Part shown: piece by piece, positions 53,257 through 62,191 of the stretch | Numbering within the stretch: position 1 is the first letter of the stretch | How the letters are laid out: every line of letters starts with the position of its first letter | Source: Galbibacter pacificus | GTDB lineage: Bacteria > Bacteroidota > Bacteroidia > Flavobacteriales > Flavobacteriaceae | NCBI RefSeq assembly: GCF_029603155.1 | Contig: NZ_JAPMUA010000006.1 | Location: 1 to 64,000 of the forward strand | DNA length: 64,000 nucleotides | Direction: 5' to 3' | The notes under the pieces: generated by a model | The model's database searches: none | Told to the model about the DNA's origin: nothing | Seen by the model: the letters and a program-made list of their open reading frames with translations, nothing else | Translations under genes and position numbers: made by a program

Positions 53257-54222
53257 TTATGCGGTTACTGCCACTTGCTTCAACATGGCATCTATTACCT
53301 CGTTGGCCGATACCCCATCGGCATTTGCCTCGTAGCTCAAGATAATGCGGTGGCGCAGACAATCGTGTACCACGGCCCGAATGTTTTCGGGAGTTACCGT
53401 ATTGGCGCCTTGCATCCAGGCATGCACCCTGCTGGCCCTATCTATGGCAATAGAGCCCCGTGGACTTGCGCCATAATCCAGCCATTTGTCTATTTCTTCA
53501 CTGTATTTTGAAGGGTAACGTGTTGCCGAGATAATATCTACTATGTATTTTTCCATGGTCTCAGAGATATTCACACTGGCTATTTCCTTGCGGGCATCAA
53601 AAATAACCTTGGGGTCTAAACGTTCATGCTTTTCTTCCTTTTCTTTTTTCTGCTCCTCCCGGTTAAGTTTAATAATCTTAAGTTCGGAGGCATCGTCGGG
53701 ATAATCGATCATGACATGCATCAGGAAACGGTCCATTTGTGCCTCGGGCAATGGGTAAGTACCTTCCTGCTCTACCGGGTTTTGTGTTGCCATTACCATA
53801 AATAGCGGATCCATTAAATAAGTTTTCCCGGCTACCGATACCTGCCGTTCTTCCATGGCTTCCAACAATGCCGATTGTACCTTGGCCGGTGCCCGGTTAA
53901 TTTCATCGGCCAATATAAGGTTGCTAAATATGGGCCCTTGCTGAAAAACAAACTTTTCCTTGAGCTCGGGCTGGTATATCTCTGTTCCGGTAATATCCGA
54001 AGGCAATAAATCGGGCGTGAACTGTATCCTGCTCAATCCACAGTTCAATTCTTTGGCCAGGGTCTTGATTGCCCTTGTTTTTGCCAGTCCCGGCAGGCCT
54101 TCCAACAACATGTTCCCATCGGCCAGTAATACCAATATAAGTCGCTCTATTAAAGTATCCTGCCCAATGATGGCCTTGTTCATTCGTTCGTGCAAAGATG
54201 CAATGGCTTCATGTGTGGTCAT
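53257..54222 (-). CDS. MoxR-family AAA ATPase
   Basis: This 321-aa AAA+ ATPase is the chaperone-like partner of the VWA proteins. Walker A is MLLEGLPGLAKTRAIKTLA near residue 37, Walker B is NLILADEINRAPAKVQSALL, and sensor regions are MVMATQNPVEQEGTYPLPEA. The C-terminal lid contains YGASPRGSIAIDRASRV. It heads the MoxR-DUF58-DUF4381-BatA-BatB/C-BatD operon. Confidence 0.95.
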   Translation of the reverse strand: MTTHEAIASLHERMNKAIIGQDTLIERLILVLLADGNMLLEGLPGLAKTRAIKTLAKELNCGLSRIQFTPDLLPSDITGTEIYQPELKEKFVFQQGPIFSNLILADEINRAPAKVQSALLEAMEERQVSVAGKTYLMDPLFMVMATQNPVEQEGTYPLPEAQMDRFLMHVMIDYPDDASELKIIKLNREEQKKEKEEKHERLDPKVIFDARKEIASVNISETMEKYIVDIISATRYPSKYSEEIDKWLDYGASPRGSIAIDRASRVHAWMQGANTVTPENIRAVVHDCLRHRIILSYEANADGVSANEVIDAMLKQVAVTA

Positions 54223-54334
54223 ATATTATATGTTTTTAAAATTAATTATACATAAGGGCAAAGGGTAAAAAACAAGGATGGCCATAGATAACCACCCCTG
54301 TAATTTTCTTGTTGATATGTTTTTTTATGCCTAA

Positions 54335-55843
54335 TTAATTCCTAGGTGGTGATGCTAATTGCTGAACTACCTTATCTATAGACAGAGAAGACCCCGTTTG
54401 TGGCGGAAACTCTTTAAAAGTTGATAAAAACTCGGCGGCATAGCGTTGCGCAGGCACAAACAGCCACATATTCTCACCATACCAACGTACATACATCCTG
54501 GCATCTGGCGACACTTCATATGGGTCTGCCCTAAGGTTAACAATTAAGGGCCAACTTGGAGATTTACGGTATGCTTGAGAAATATCCCCCTCCATAATGG
54601 TAAAATGAACCTTCCACATTTCATAACGGATGGCATTTAGGTTTCCTCCTGCATCAAAATAGAAAATTTCTTTCCGGGGTGCCTCTTTTACTTCACCCTT
54701 TAAATAAGGGAGGAAGTTATAACCATCTAGGTGCTGCTTAAAGGTCTTGCCATTGGCACTGTAGCCTTTTAATACCTTCTCTTTTATATTGGGCTCCCCA
54801 GCAGCAGCCACAAGTGTTGGCATCATGTCTTCATGAGAGAAAATATCGTTGTATACGGTCCCCGGTTTTATAACCCCCGGCCAGCGAATGGCACATGGCA
54901 CACGAAAACCGCCTTCCCAGGTAGTCCCTTTTTCTCCACGGAATGGGGTGCTTCCCCCATCGGGCCATGTAACCTTCTCGGCACCATTGTCTGTAGAATA
55001 CATTACTATGGTATTGTCTGTTATGCCAAGTTCATCCAGCTTATCGAGTATCCTACCCACAGCTTTATCATGCTCTACCATTCCATCGGGGTAAATACCT
55101 ATACCTGTAACCCCTTGACTTTCTTCTTTTAGATGTGTCCATATGTGCATACGTGTGGCACTTAACCATACAAAGAAGGGTTTACCATCTGCATGTGCCT
55201 TTTCAATAAATTTAATGGCTGCATCTTCAAATTCCTCGTCTACAGTTTCCATTCGTTGTTTCGTTAATGGCCCCGTATCTTCTATTTTTCCATCGGCAGT
55301 ACTATGAATTACACCACGCGGACCAAATTTTTTACGGAAGTCTGGATCTTTTGGATAGTAGTATCCTTCCGGCTCTTCTTCTGCATTTAAATGGTACAGG
55401 TTACCAAAAAATTCATCAAAGCCATGGTTGGTTGGCAAGTGTTCGTCCTGATCGCCCAAGTGATTTTTACCAAATTGCCCTGTGGCATAGCCCTGAGGTT
55501 TTAAAAGGTCGGCTATTGTTGGTTGAGAGGCCTCTATACCGTGTTTGTCTCCCGGCATACCAATGGTTAACAACCCTGTCCTGAACGGGTGCTGCCCTAG
55601 AATAAATGCTGCACGCCCTGCGGTACAGGATTGTTGCCCGTACCAATCAGTAAATACAGCTCCCTCATTTGCAATACGGTCTATGTTCGGGGTTTTGTAC
55701 CCCATAAGCCCATTGTTGTTAAAACCTACATTGGACCAACCAATATCGTCACCCCAAATCACTAGAATATTGGGCTTGTCTTGAGCAATTAGAAAATTAA
55801 CCAATAAAAAGGCTATTGGTAAAATAATAGATTTGTTTTTCAT
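54335..55843 (-). CDS. Secreted arylsulfatase (S1 family)
   Basis: This 502-aa enzyme has a signal peptide (LPIAFLLVNFLIAQ). The N-terminal metal site is NILVIWGDDIGWSNVGF (Asp32/Asp33). The formylglycine motif is CTAGR at 73-77 (QQSCTAGRAAFILG), a Cys-type sulfatase that needs a maturase, not encoded here. A second metal region contains MYSTDNGAEKVTWPDGG. Sulfatases of this type desulfate glycans or small aryl sulfates. It lies 112 bases upstream of the moxR start on the same strand, so it may share control with the Bat operon. Confidence 0.94.
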   Translation of the reverse strand: MKNKSIILPIAFLLVNFLIAQDKPNILVIWGDDIGWSNVGFNNNGLMGYKTPNIDRIANEGAVFTDWYGQQSCTAGRAAFILGQHPFRTGLLTIGMPGDKHGIEASQPTIADLLKPQGYATGQFGKNHLGDQDEHLPTNHGFDEFFGNLYHLNAEEEPEGYYYPKDPDFRKKFGPRGVIHSTADGKIEDTGPLTKQRMETVDEEFEDAAIKFIEKAHADGKPFFVWLSATRMHIWTHLKEESQGVTGIGIYPDGMVEHDKAVGRILDKLDELGITDNTIVMYSTDNGAEKVTWPDGGSTPFRGEKGTTWEGGFRVPCAIRWPGVIKPGTVYNDIFSHEDMMPTLVAAAGEPNIKEKVLKGYSANGKTFKQHLDGYNFLPYLKGEVKEAPRKEIFYFDAGGNLNAIRYEMWKVHFTIMEGDISQAYRKSPSWPLIVNLRADPYEVSPDARMYVRWYGENMWLFVPAQRYAAEFLSTFKEFPPQTGSSLSIDKVVQQLASPPRN

Positions 55844-55955
55844 AATTATTTTTAGTTTATATTAAAAATGTATAGGTACAAGGGGGACTTATATGGCTAT
55901 AATTTTATCCAGCTATAAACTTTAATTTTCTATAATCTATAAATGTAGTAATGCA

Positions 55956-55981
55956 ATAATACCTTTATATAAAGGTATTAT
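55956..55981. promoter_or_regulatory. Perfect 26-bp palindrome
   Basis: Two 13-base arms, ATAATACCTTTAT and its exact complement, meet without a loop. This fits a dimeric repressor site better than a terminator. It lies 113 bases upstream of the sulfatase start. Confidence 0.5.
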
Positions 55982-56153
55982 AAACATAGGTGGGGAAGAC
56001 TCATCTTTTATAAATGTAATAAATAAAAATATAATTGACATTATATTTTAGGACATAAATTTTTATTTTTTTTTGCACTGCTATAATTTTTCGGCATCTA
56101 CTGTTATTTATTAAAATCATAAAAACCTAATAATCAGGTATTAATATATATAA

Positions 56154-56227
56154 TCAATACTTCATTCTATGTTTTGAATGCATAAATCTTATTTTTCAAT
56201 GCTTCATTCTATGTGTTGTGTGCATAA
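56154..56227. repeat. 32-bp direct repeat pair
   Basis: Copies at 56154-56185 and 56196-56227 match at 28 of 32 positions and are 42 bp apart (shared word CTTCATTCTATGT). They lie about 260 bases upstream of the gene at 56488. Confidence 0.75.
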
Positions 56228-56487
56228 TATTGATTTACTAATATAAAAGTTATTTTTTTGATGGCTTCTTATTGATTTTTATATTTTCAGCAAGCAATGT
56301 ATATATTACTTTCCTCAATATACACTATTAAAACTATCTTTTTCATCTAAAAAGTTTCAAAATTGTAATCTTAAACTTACATGCAATACATTAATTTTGT
56401 GTATTGAGATGAATTTTTTCATTATTTAACATCTTGTATAGTTATTATACTGTATATTGTCGATTATAAATTTTAAATACTATTAAA

Positions 56488-57141
56488 ATGAAAGCAAAGA
56501 CTTCTTTGAATGACCGATTGAAACATTTTGAAACAGCATTAGACAATGCAATGAACAGCCATGAAGTAAGAACGGCACTTGCCAAATCCGGATATGATAG
56601 TAAAAAGATATCTGAAGGTAAAAAGCTGGTAGAAAACACCTATGCTGCTTATCGCGACCTTGACAAAAGGAAAAACGATCTAGATAATGCCTCTATAACC
56701 TATAAAAAAATGTATAAAGAGGTAGATACCACTTATAGGGAACACCGCCTAAAGGCAAAAGTTTTGTTTAATAAGGATGAAAATATATTAAAAGAACTTC
56801 GTATTGATAGGAGCATCCCAAATAAATATACCGATTGGCTTTCTAATGTAGAAAAATTTTACAGCATAATACTGGCAAGTGAAGATCTGTTACAAAAATT
56901 AAGTGCATTAAAGCTTACTAAAGCAAACATAGACATGACTTACAGTAAGGTAATGGAAGCAAATCGTTACCGCAAGCTACGGATTGAACTTGATGGTAAT
57001 AAACAGGATGCTCCTAAAGAACGTAATAAAAATTTAATGGACCTAAATACATGGATGGGCCATTTTTATACTATTGCGCGAATAGAACTTAAGGAACACC
57101 CCCAATTATTAGAATCTTTGGACAAGGTGGTTAAAAGTTAG
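56488..57141 (+). CDS. All-helical protein of unknown function
   Basis: This 217-aa protein has no signal peptide or membrane segment. It is highly charged and probably all helical, with coiled-coil-like stretches at about 45-105 (KKLVENTYAAYRDLDKRKND, YKKMYKEVDTTYREHRLKAK). The last 60 residues contain NTWMGHFYTIARIELKEHPQ. I recall similar uncharacterised proteins in Bacteroidota but cannot name a family. It is monocistronic, behind the long AT-rich spacer. Confidence 0.75.
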   Translation: MKAKTSLNDRLKHFETALDNAMNSHEVRTALAKSGYDSKKISEGKKLVENTYAAYRDLDKRKNDLDNASITYKKMYKEVDTTYREHRLKAKVLFNKDENILKELRIDRSIPNKYTDWLSNVEKFYSIILASEDLLQKLSALKLTKANIDMTYSKVMEANRYRKLRIELDGNKQDAPKERNKNLMDLNTWMGHFYTIARIELKEHPQLLESLDKVVKS

Positions 57142-57306
57142 CTGTCAATTTTTGTGCATACCGAAGAAAACGGGACACAGAAAAGTAAAAAACAAAGAAT
57201 GCCCAACATACTACGGCCCTAAGTCTTTTTAAGCGTTGTGCTTATAAGATATATTAGGGTTTTTTATGGGGACATTCTTTAATTTTATGGGCATTTCTTG
57301 TATTTT

Positions 57307-58695
57307 CTATGCCATGGAATCCAGTATTGCTTTAATATCGGCTTCGGTTGTATCTGGATTGATAAAGCAAAAGCGTGAAACGGTCTCAAAGCTATCGCCC
57401 TGGCGCCATTTGGTAGGCGTTACCAGTGCAAAGCCATCGCGGTGGTTTTTATAGGTCCAATTCCTGTAATCGTCGGGGGTCCATCCTTTGCGCCTATATA
57501 GTACACAGGATAAACTTGGCTCGCGCACCAGTTCTACATTTGGGTCTTCCTCGATTAGCTTCCCCGCAAGCTTGGCAAGCTTGATGCCCTGTTCTACCGC
57601 CCATTTGTATTTATCGGTTCCGTGCATGGCTAACGAAAACCATAAAGGCAACCCCCTTACACGGCGCGTTAATTGTATTTGGTACTCAGATGGATTGAAG
57701 CCATGTGCCCCTTCATCCTTAAATATATCCAGGTAAGAGCCTTCTTGTGCATGTGCATTTTTTGCCAATTGTGGATTTTTATAAATAATGGCCCCACAAT
57801 CGTAAGGAGAGAACAACCATTTGTGCGGATCGATGGTAATACTATCGCAACGCTCCACACCCTTGAACAAATGCTTCACGGAATCGGCGGCAAGGGCACC
57901 GCCACCATATGCTGCGTCTATATGAAACCAAAGTTTTTCCCTTTGGCATATATTGGCTATACCGTCTAGGTCGTCTATAATACCTGCATTGGTAGTGCCG
58001 CCCGTGGCAACAACGGCAAATAAGCGTTTGCGCTGGTGCGGTGTAAGGCTTTTTATTTTTTCTTCCAGATATTGTCCTTTCATCTGGTCTTCGGTTTCTA
58101 CCAACAGGACATCGGCATCTATTACTTTGGCCATTGACTTTATGGAGGAGTGTGCCCCGATAGAGGTTATTATCAATCCTTTTTCACCTTGGTTATTTTC
58201 ATCCTTTCGCCACTCTTCACGGGCTGTTACCATTGCCGAAAGGTTGGCGGCAGTGCCCCCGCTGGTAAATACGCCAAAAGCTCCTCTGGGCATGCCCGTT
58301 AGGGAGACCAACCACTTCATGGCTTCGTTTTCGCAGTAGATACCGCCCGCACCTTCCATCCAATAAGCCCCGTGGATGCTCGATGCCGAGGTTACCAGGT
58401 CGAACATTATGGCGGCCCGTGTAGGCGATGCCGGCACAAATGCCAAATGCCTGGGGTGGTCTATGGGGACGGTGGCTTTTATAAGTACATCCTTAAATAG
58501 CTGGAAGGCCTTTTCGCCCCCAATACCTTTTGCTGTTACGGTCTCTCCTACCAATGCCTTTAGCTCTTCTTCCTTTTTAGGCTTTCCTAGCTCGGGGGAG
58601 ATCATTGTAATCCTGTTCAAGGCGTACTTCATGACATCGAGTGTCATTTCTACGCTGTCCATATCTATATTGTGCATAAAATCTCTTTTTGGCAA
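57307..58695 (-). CDS. PLP-dependent amino-acid decarboxylase (group II)
   Basis: This 462-aa enzyme is a group II decarboxylase, like aromatic-L-amino-acid or glutamate/diaminobutyrate enzymes. The PLP Lys lies in SITIDPHKWLFSPYDCGAI. Upstream motifs are HIDAAYGGGALAADS and TSGGTAANLSAMVTAREEW. The C-terminal domain ends near RFCFINPDTTEADIKAIL. Substrate cannot be told by eye. It is divergent from the PNPOx-family gene, 57 bases away. Confidence 0.92.
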   Translation of the reverse strand: MPKRDFMHNIDMDSVEMTLDVMKYALNRITMISPELGKPKKEEELKALVGETVTAKGIGGEKAFQLFKDVLIKATVPIDHPRHLAFVPASPTRAAIMFDLVTSASSIHGAYWMEGAGGIYCENEAMKWLVSLTGMPRGAFGVFTSGGTAANLSAMVTAREEWRKDENNQGEKGLIITSIGAHSSIKSMAKVIDADVLLVETEDQMKGQYLEEKIKSLTPHQRKRLFAVVATGGTTNAGIIDDLDGIANICQREKLWFHIDAAYGGGALAADSVKHLFKGVERCDSITIDPHKWLFSPYDCGAIIYKNPQLAKNAHAQEGSYLDIFKDEGAHGFNPSEYQIQLTRRVRGLPLWFSLAMHGTDKYKWAVEQGIKLAKLAGKLIEEDPNVELVREPSLSCVLYRRKGWTPDDYRNWTYKNHRDGFALVTPTKWRQGDSFETVSRFCFINPDTTEADIKAILDSMA

Positions 58696-58752
58696 AGGTA
58701 TGCTTTTGTTCGGTTTTCAATAGAATTTGCTATCTTTATAAAAAGCCAATAG

Positions 58753-59301
58753 ATGAAGACCAACGCTTATTTTAGAACCGCCAAGCAGGAATTGCTGGAT
58801 GCCATTAAAGATGTAAAGCACCCTTTTAGGTATTTTACCATGGCTACCATTGGCATAAACCATAGTCCTAGGCTACGCACAGTAGTACTTAGGGAAGTAC
58901 AGGACGATTTGGCCTTAACCATCTATACCGACAAGCGTTCTAAAAAAGTTACGCACCTAAAGGAAAACAATAATGTGTGCCTGCTTTTTTTTAACCATAA
59001 CGAGATGCTGCAACTTAAAGTTGATGGCAAGGCTTTTCTGGAAGCAGATGAAAAAATAATACAGCATGGGTGGAAACAGGTTAAAGTTTCTTCTAAAAAA
59101 GACTATAGTACCTCAAGGGATCCCGGTACGAAGATTAAAGATCCCGAAATGATAGAGTATTTGGAGAATGTAAACCATTTTGCCATTATCCATATTATTC
59201 CCTCTAAAATAGAATACCTTCAATTGAAGAAAGATAAGCACATAAGGGTGCTTTATGCTAAAGAACCTACCGGATGGGAAGGCACTTTTTTGGTTCCATA
59301 A
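58753..59301 (+). CDS. Pyridoxamine 5'-phosphate oxidase family flavoprotein
   Basis: This 182-aa protein has an FMN-binding split barrel: FRYFTMATIGINHSPRLRTV, VVLREVQDDLALTIYTDKRS, KSKKVTHLKENNNVCLLFF. It is shorter than PdxH (about 215 aa) and lacks the two PLP-site residues that I can recognise in PdxH, so the substrate may differ. Its divergence from a PLP enzyme gene is suggestive but not proof of a link. Confidence 0.85.
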   Translation: MKTNAYFRTAKQELLDAIKDVKHPFRYFTMATIGINHSPRLRTVVLREVQDDLALTIYTDKRSKKVTHLKENNNVCLLFFNHNEMLQLKVDGKAFLEADEKIIQHGWKQVKVSSKKDYSTSRDPGTKIKDPEMIEYLENVNHFAIIHIIPSKIEYLQLKKDKHIRVLYAKEPTGWEGTFLVP

Positions 59302-59405
59302 AACAATTGACGGTTGTTTGTTCCGGATCTCAGGTTTTAAATACTACTTTGCCTAATTTGGGTTGCCCCTTTTTCTTAGTTAGCTGTCCAGCAGGAATAT
59401 TGTTA

Positions 59406-60014
59406 CTATTTGTCTATGGTTCTAAAGGTAAGATTTACCCTTGGCCTATTTATTAGTTTTGTGGGCGGCAATCTATGCAGCCAATGCGCTTGCGTGGTGC
59501 CTTTCATGACCAGTAAACTTCCGTGGGCCAAAGTAATTGTTACTTTTTCTTTGGTTGTTTTGTGCTTAAAGGCAAATTTTCGTTCGGCGCCAAAGCTCAA
59601 GGAAGCAATGGCCCCGTTCTTTTTCAGGTCTTTTTCGGCATCGCTGTGCCATGCCATGCCTTCGCTGCCATCGTGATATAGGTTTAAGAGACAAGAGTTG
59701 AACGTTTCGCCGGTTCTTTGTTCTACCGTGCCTTTGAAGTCCAAAAGTGCTTGGGTCCATGGCAGCGCCCGCTTTGTAGTGTTGGAATAAGTGTAGGAAA
59801 AGGGTTTGTTTGCATACCAGGCCACCTTTCTTTTGGTAATTATCCTTTTTCCAAATACTATGGCCTCGTCGTTTTTCCATTGTATGGAGCTTAACAGCGT
59901 GTTTAAATAGCTATTGGCCTCTTGGGCGGCAAACAATTTACCATAGTAATTTACGGTTCCGTCTTTGGGCAATAGGTTTTGTGTTGTATCTATCTCGTTA
60001 TTGAACAAGTCCAT
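59406..60014 (-). CDS. AlkB-like 2OG-Fe(II) DNA dealkylase
   Basis: This 202-aa enzyme is of the AlkB family. The Fe ligands are His and Asp in GMAWHSDAEKDL and a distal His in TQAHWLHRLPP; the 2OG-binding Arg lies in RPRVNLTFRTI. It repairs alkylated bases by oxidative demethylation. It overlaps the Ada metal-binding gene by 17 bases and is the last of the alkylation-repair run. Confidence 0.93.
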   Translation of the reverse strand: MDLFNNEIDTTQNLLPKDGTVNYYGKLFAAQEANSYLNTLLSSIQWKNDEAIVFGKRIITKRKVAWYANKPFSYTYSNTTKRALPWTQALLDFKGTVEQRTGETFNSCLLNLYHDGSEGMAWHSDAEKDLKKNGAIASLSFGAERKFAFKHKTTKEKVTITLAHGSLLVMKGTTQAHWLHRLPPTKLINRPRVNLTFRTIDK

Positions 60015-60246
60015 TTTTCCATGTTTTATATGCTTGCTTCATACAATGCCCGCATGGGCGGTAGTTGTTTATGACAGCTTCTTTTTCTGTTTTGAAAAAC
60101 ACGCGGTTTTCTTTTTGCATGCGTTTTCCCGATTTGCAGTTTAATGTGCCATAAATTTTAAGTCTTTTGTTTCCTGCAAGACATATTTGTCCATTTTTTA
60201 TCATGCCATGCAAAGTTAAGGATGTTATTTGTTGATGCTGTACCAT
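59998..60246 (-). CDS. Stand-alone Ada metal-binding domain protein
   Basis: This 82-aa protein resembles the N-terminal zinc domain of Ada. Cys37, Cys65 and Cys68 lie in YGTLNCKSGKRM and RPCGHCMKQA, where Ada has its ligands 42, 69 and 72. In my alignment the Ada methyl-acceptor Cys (position 38 of E. coli) is Gly33 here, so it may bind zinc or DNA without the methyl-transfer step. It is coupled to the AlkB gene by overlap and lies in the same strand as the AraC-MGMT gene about 850 bases upstream. Confidence 0.85.
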   Translation of the reverse strand: MVQHQQITSLTLHGMIKNGQICLAGNKRLKIYGTLNCKSGKRMQKENRVFFKTEKEAVINNYRPCGHCMKQAYKTWKNGLVQ

Positions 60247-60289
60247 GTTATTATCTCTTTTATTTAATGCCTCTTTTAATTGTTCGGGC

Positions 60290-60378
60290 AGGGATAGCAG
60301 CGTAAATCCTTTTGTGAGGCACGAACAAAAGATTGCAGTGGATAGCCCGGCCGGAATGAAATGGAGGGCCCGCCAAAA
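60290..60378 (+). repeat. Dispersed structured element, copy C
   Basis: The element starts AGGGATAGCAGCG and continues to GCAGTGGATAGCCCGG. The middle hairpin TTTTGT with ACAAAA differs in sequence from copies A and B. A GC-rich second hairpin (GGCC/GGGCCC region) follows. It lies between two minus-strand genes and reads on the plus strand. Confidence 0.6.
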
Positions 60379-60383
60379 TAGTA

Positions 60384-61097
60384 TTAGCTAAGTGCATCGT
60401 GAAAAATAATGCCCAATGTATGCCTTTGGCCATGGTGCAATTGGCTAACCCCGTGCTTTATGCGGGCACGGTAATAGCCTTTTGTGCCCTTTATGGGCCT
60501 AAAGTTGGTGGTAAAGATAAGCATATCTCCTTTTTGGGGCCTTAAAACCATTGCCTTGGATTGTGCCCTTGGCGTTTGCTGGGTAAGCACAAACTCGCCG
60601 CCCGAATAGTCAATATCGGGTTGGTCTAAAAACAGGACTGCTTGCAGGGGGAAGTATATGTCTCCGTACAAATCCTGATGCAAGGTGTTAAAACCTCCTT
60701 TGCCGTATTTTAATATAAGGGGCGTTGGCTTTAATTGATTGTTTTTGTGGCACTGTTCAAGTAATTCCTGTAATGTTTCCGGGAATTTTCTGTCAATCTT
60801 TAAAACTTTCATCCACAAATTGGCAATTGGCGCTAATTTTGGGTATAATCCTTGGCGTATTTCCCGTACAATTTTGGGCAAAGGGTAATTAAAGTATTTG
60901 TATTCGCCCAAGCCAAAACGGTAACGTTCCATGACCACGGTTTTTCGGTATGCACTTACCGATGGATATAGGCCGGTTAAGGTATTGCATTGCTTTTGGT
61001 TTATAAATTTGGGCACAATTGCATAACCTTTTTCGTGCATTTGGGCAGTTACCGTATTCCAATCTATTGTTTCTATTTTAGTGTTGATGCTTTCCAT
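60384..61097 (-). CDS. 2OG-Fe(II) oxygenase, alkylation-repair associated
   Basis: This 237-aa protein carries a double-stranded beta-helix oxygenase. Fe ligands are in GFNTLHQDLYGDIYFPLQ (His and Asp) and GQRHTLGIIFHDA (His); the core contains FPLQAVLFLDQPDIDYSGGE. Proteins of this group sit next to Ada-type genes. It directly follows the AraC-MGMT gene (start one base after its stop), so the two are co-translated. Confidence 0.9.
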   Translation of the reverse strand: MESINTKIETIDWNTVTAQMHEKGYAIVPKFINQKQCNTLTGLYPSVSAYRKTVVMERYRFGLGEYKYFNYPLPKIVREIRQGLYPKLAPIANLWMKVLKIDRKFPETLQELLEQCHKNNQLKPTPLILKYGKGGFNTLHQDLYGDIYFPLQAVLFLDQPDIDYSGGEFVLTQQTPRAQSKAMVLRPQKGDMLIFTTNFRPIKGTKGYYRARIKHGVSQLHHGQRHTLGIIFHDALS

Positions 61098-61943
61098 TTA
61101 TTCTACGTTTGTTTTAGCGGCCTCCCAGCCAATTATGGCAGATTTGCGGGTGCTTCCCCACATATAGCCCCCCGTGTTCCCGGTAGACTGTATAACCCGG
61201 TGGCACGGGATTAAATATGCTACGGGATTGTTACCAATAGCGGTCCCGATGGCCCGTGATGCCTTTGGCATGTCTATTTTTTTGGCAACGGCCCCATAGG
61301 TCGAGAGGTTTCCCTTGGGGATTTTTAAAAGGGTTTCCCAAACTTTTAGTTGAAAGGGAGTGCCTTTTAAATGCAACTTTATTTGGTTGCCCTTGCTCCA
61401 ATCTTCACGGAAAATGAAAAGTGCATTTTGTTGGATTTTATCCACCATTTGATGGTATTCGGCATTAGGGAACCTGCTTTTTAACGTATAAAAGGCTTCT
61501 TCCTTGTTGTTTAAAAAAGCCATATGGCAAATTCCCTTTGGCGTGGAGGCTACTATAATTTTCCCGAACGGGCTCTCGGCAAAACTGTAGTTTATACGTA
61601 GGTTTTCGCCTTTGTTTTTGTACTCGCCGGGCGTCATTCCCTCTATGTTTATAAATAAATCGTGTAAACGGCTAGTACCCGAAAGTCCGGTTTGGTAGGC
61701 AGTGTCGAATAAAGTGGCCCGACCTTTGTTTAACAACCGTTTTGCATATTCAATGCTTAAATACTGCATAAATTTTTTTGGACTTACCCCCGCCCAATAG
61801 GTAAACAACCGTTGAAAGTGAAACGGACTTAAATGTACCTGCCCCGCTATATGCTCTAAAGAAGGCTGTTCCTTAAAATGCGCCTTAATATACTGTATGG
61901 CCTCGGCAATTCTATTGTAATTGAGTTCTTCTTGCGGTGTCAT
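61098..61943 (-). CDS. AraC-MGMT fusion (Ada-type regulator/O6-methylguanine methyltransferase)
   Basis: This 281-aa protein joins an AraC HTH (residues about 10-105: LEHIAGQVHLSPFHFQRLFT, LFDTAYQTGLSGTSRLHDLF) with a methylguanine methyltransferase (residues about 115-275) whose acceptor Cys247 lies in NPVAYLIPCHRVIQSTGNTG. In E. coli Ada these follow an N-terminal zinc domain; here that domain is in a separate gene (60246..59998). It should repair O6-methylguanine and may activate the local repair genes. It heads the minus-strand run. Confidence 0.93.
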   Translation of the reverse strand: MTPQEELNYNRIAEAIQYIKAHFKEQPSLEHIAGQVHLSPFHFQRLFTYWAGVSPKKFMQYLSIEYAKRLLNKGRATLFDTAYQTGLSGTSRLHDLFINIEGMTPGEYKNKGENLRINYSFAESPFGKIIVASTPKGICHMAFLNNKEEAFYTLKSRFPNAEYHQMVDKIQQNALFIFREDWSKGNQIKLHLKGTPFQLKVWETLLKIPKGNLSTYGAVAKKIDMPKASRAIGTAIGNNPVAYLIPCHRVIQSTGNTGGYMWGSTRKSAIIGWEAAKTNVE

Positions 61944-62191
61944 TTTTCTTTATGTTTAATAGAAGCAAAAATATATTGCTTTTGAAGGCCTTAAAACCTG
62001 ATTCTTGCTAAACATATATGTTTTTAACTGTTGGTATTGTTCATCTCTTATAAAAGTAACTCTATTTTAATTGCCAAAAACAAGTAATCCCTTCGGATTA
62101 TCTTGAAAAAAGAACAGCTATCCCACTGGCCTGTACACAAATATTGTAACAAATGTGGTCCTGGCTAGTCTTCATAATAAACAATAGCCTT

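Larger units (their letters stand above)
55844..56487. other. AT-rich intergenic with palindrome and direct repeats
   Basis: This 644-base gap has no coding frame. It holds a perfect 26-bp palindrome and a pair of 32-bp direct repeats, listed separately. The rest is very AT-rich. It separates the sulfatase and the unknown helical protein, which are divergent, so it likely carries both promoters. Confidence 0.6.

Noticed and set aside
52768..53511. A 247-residue open frame on the plus strand
   Set aside because: It lies opposite the DUF58 gene and the end of moxR, has no recognisable domain, and is a shadow frame of real coding DNA.
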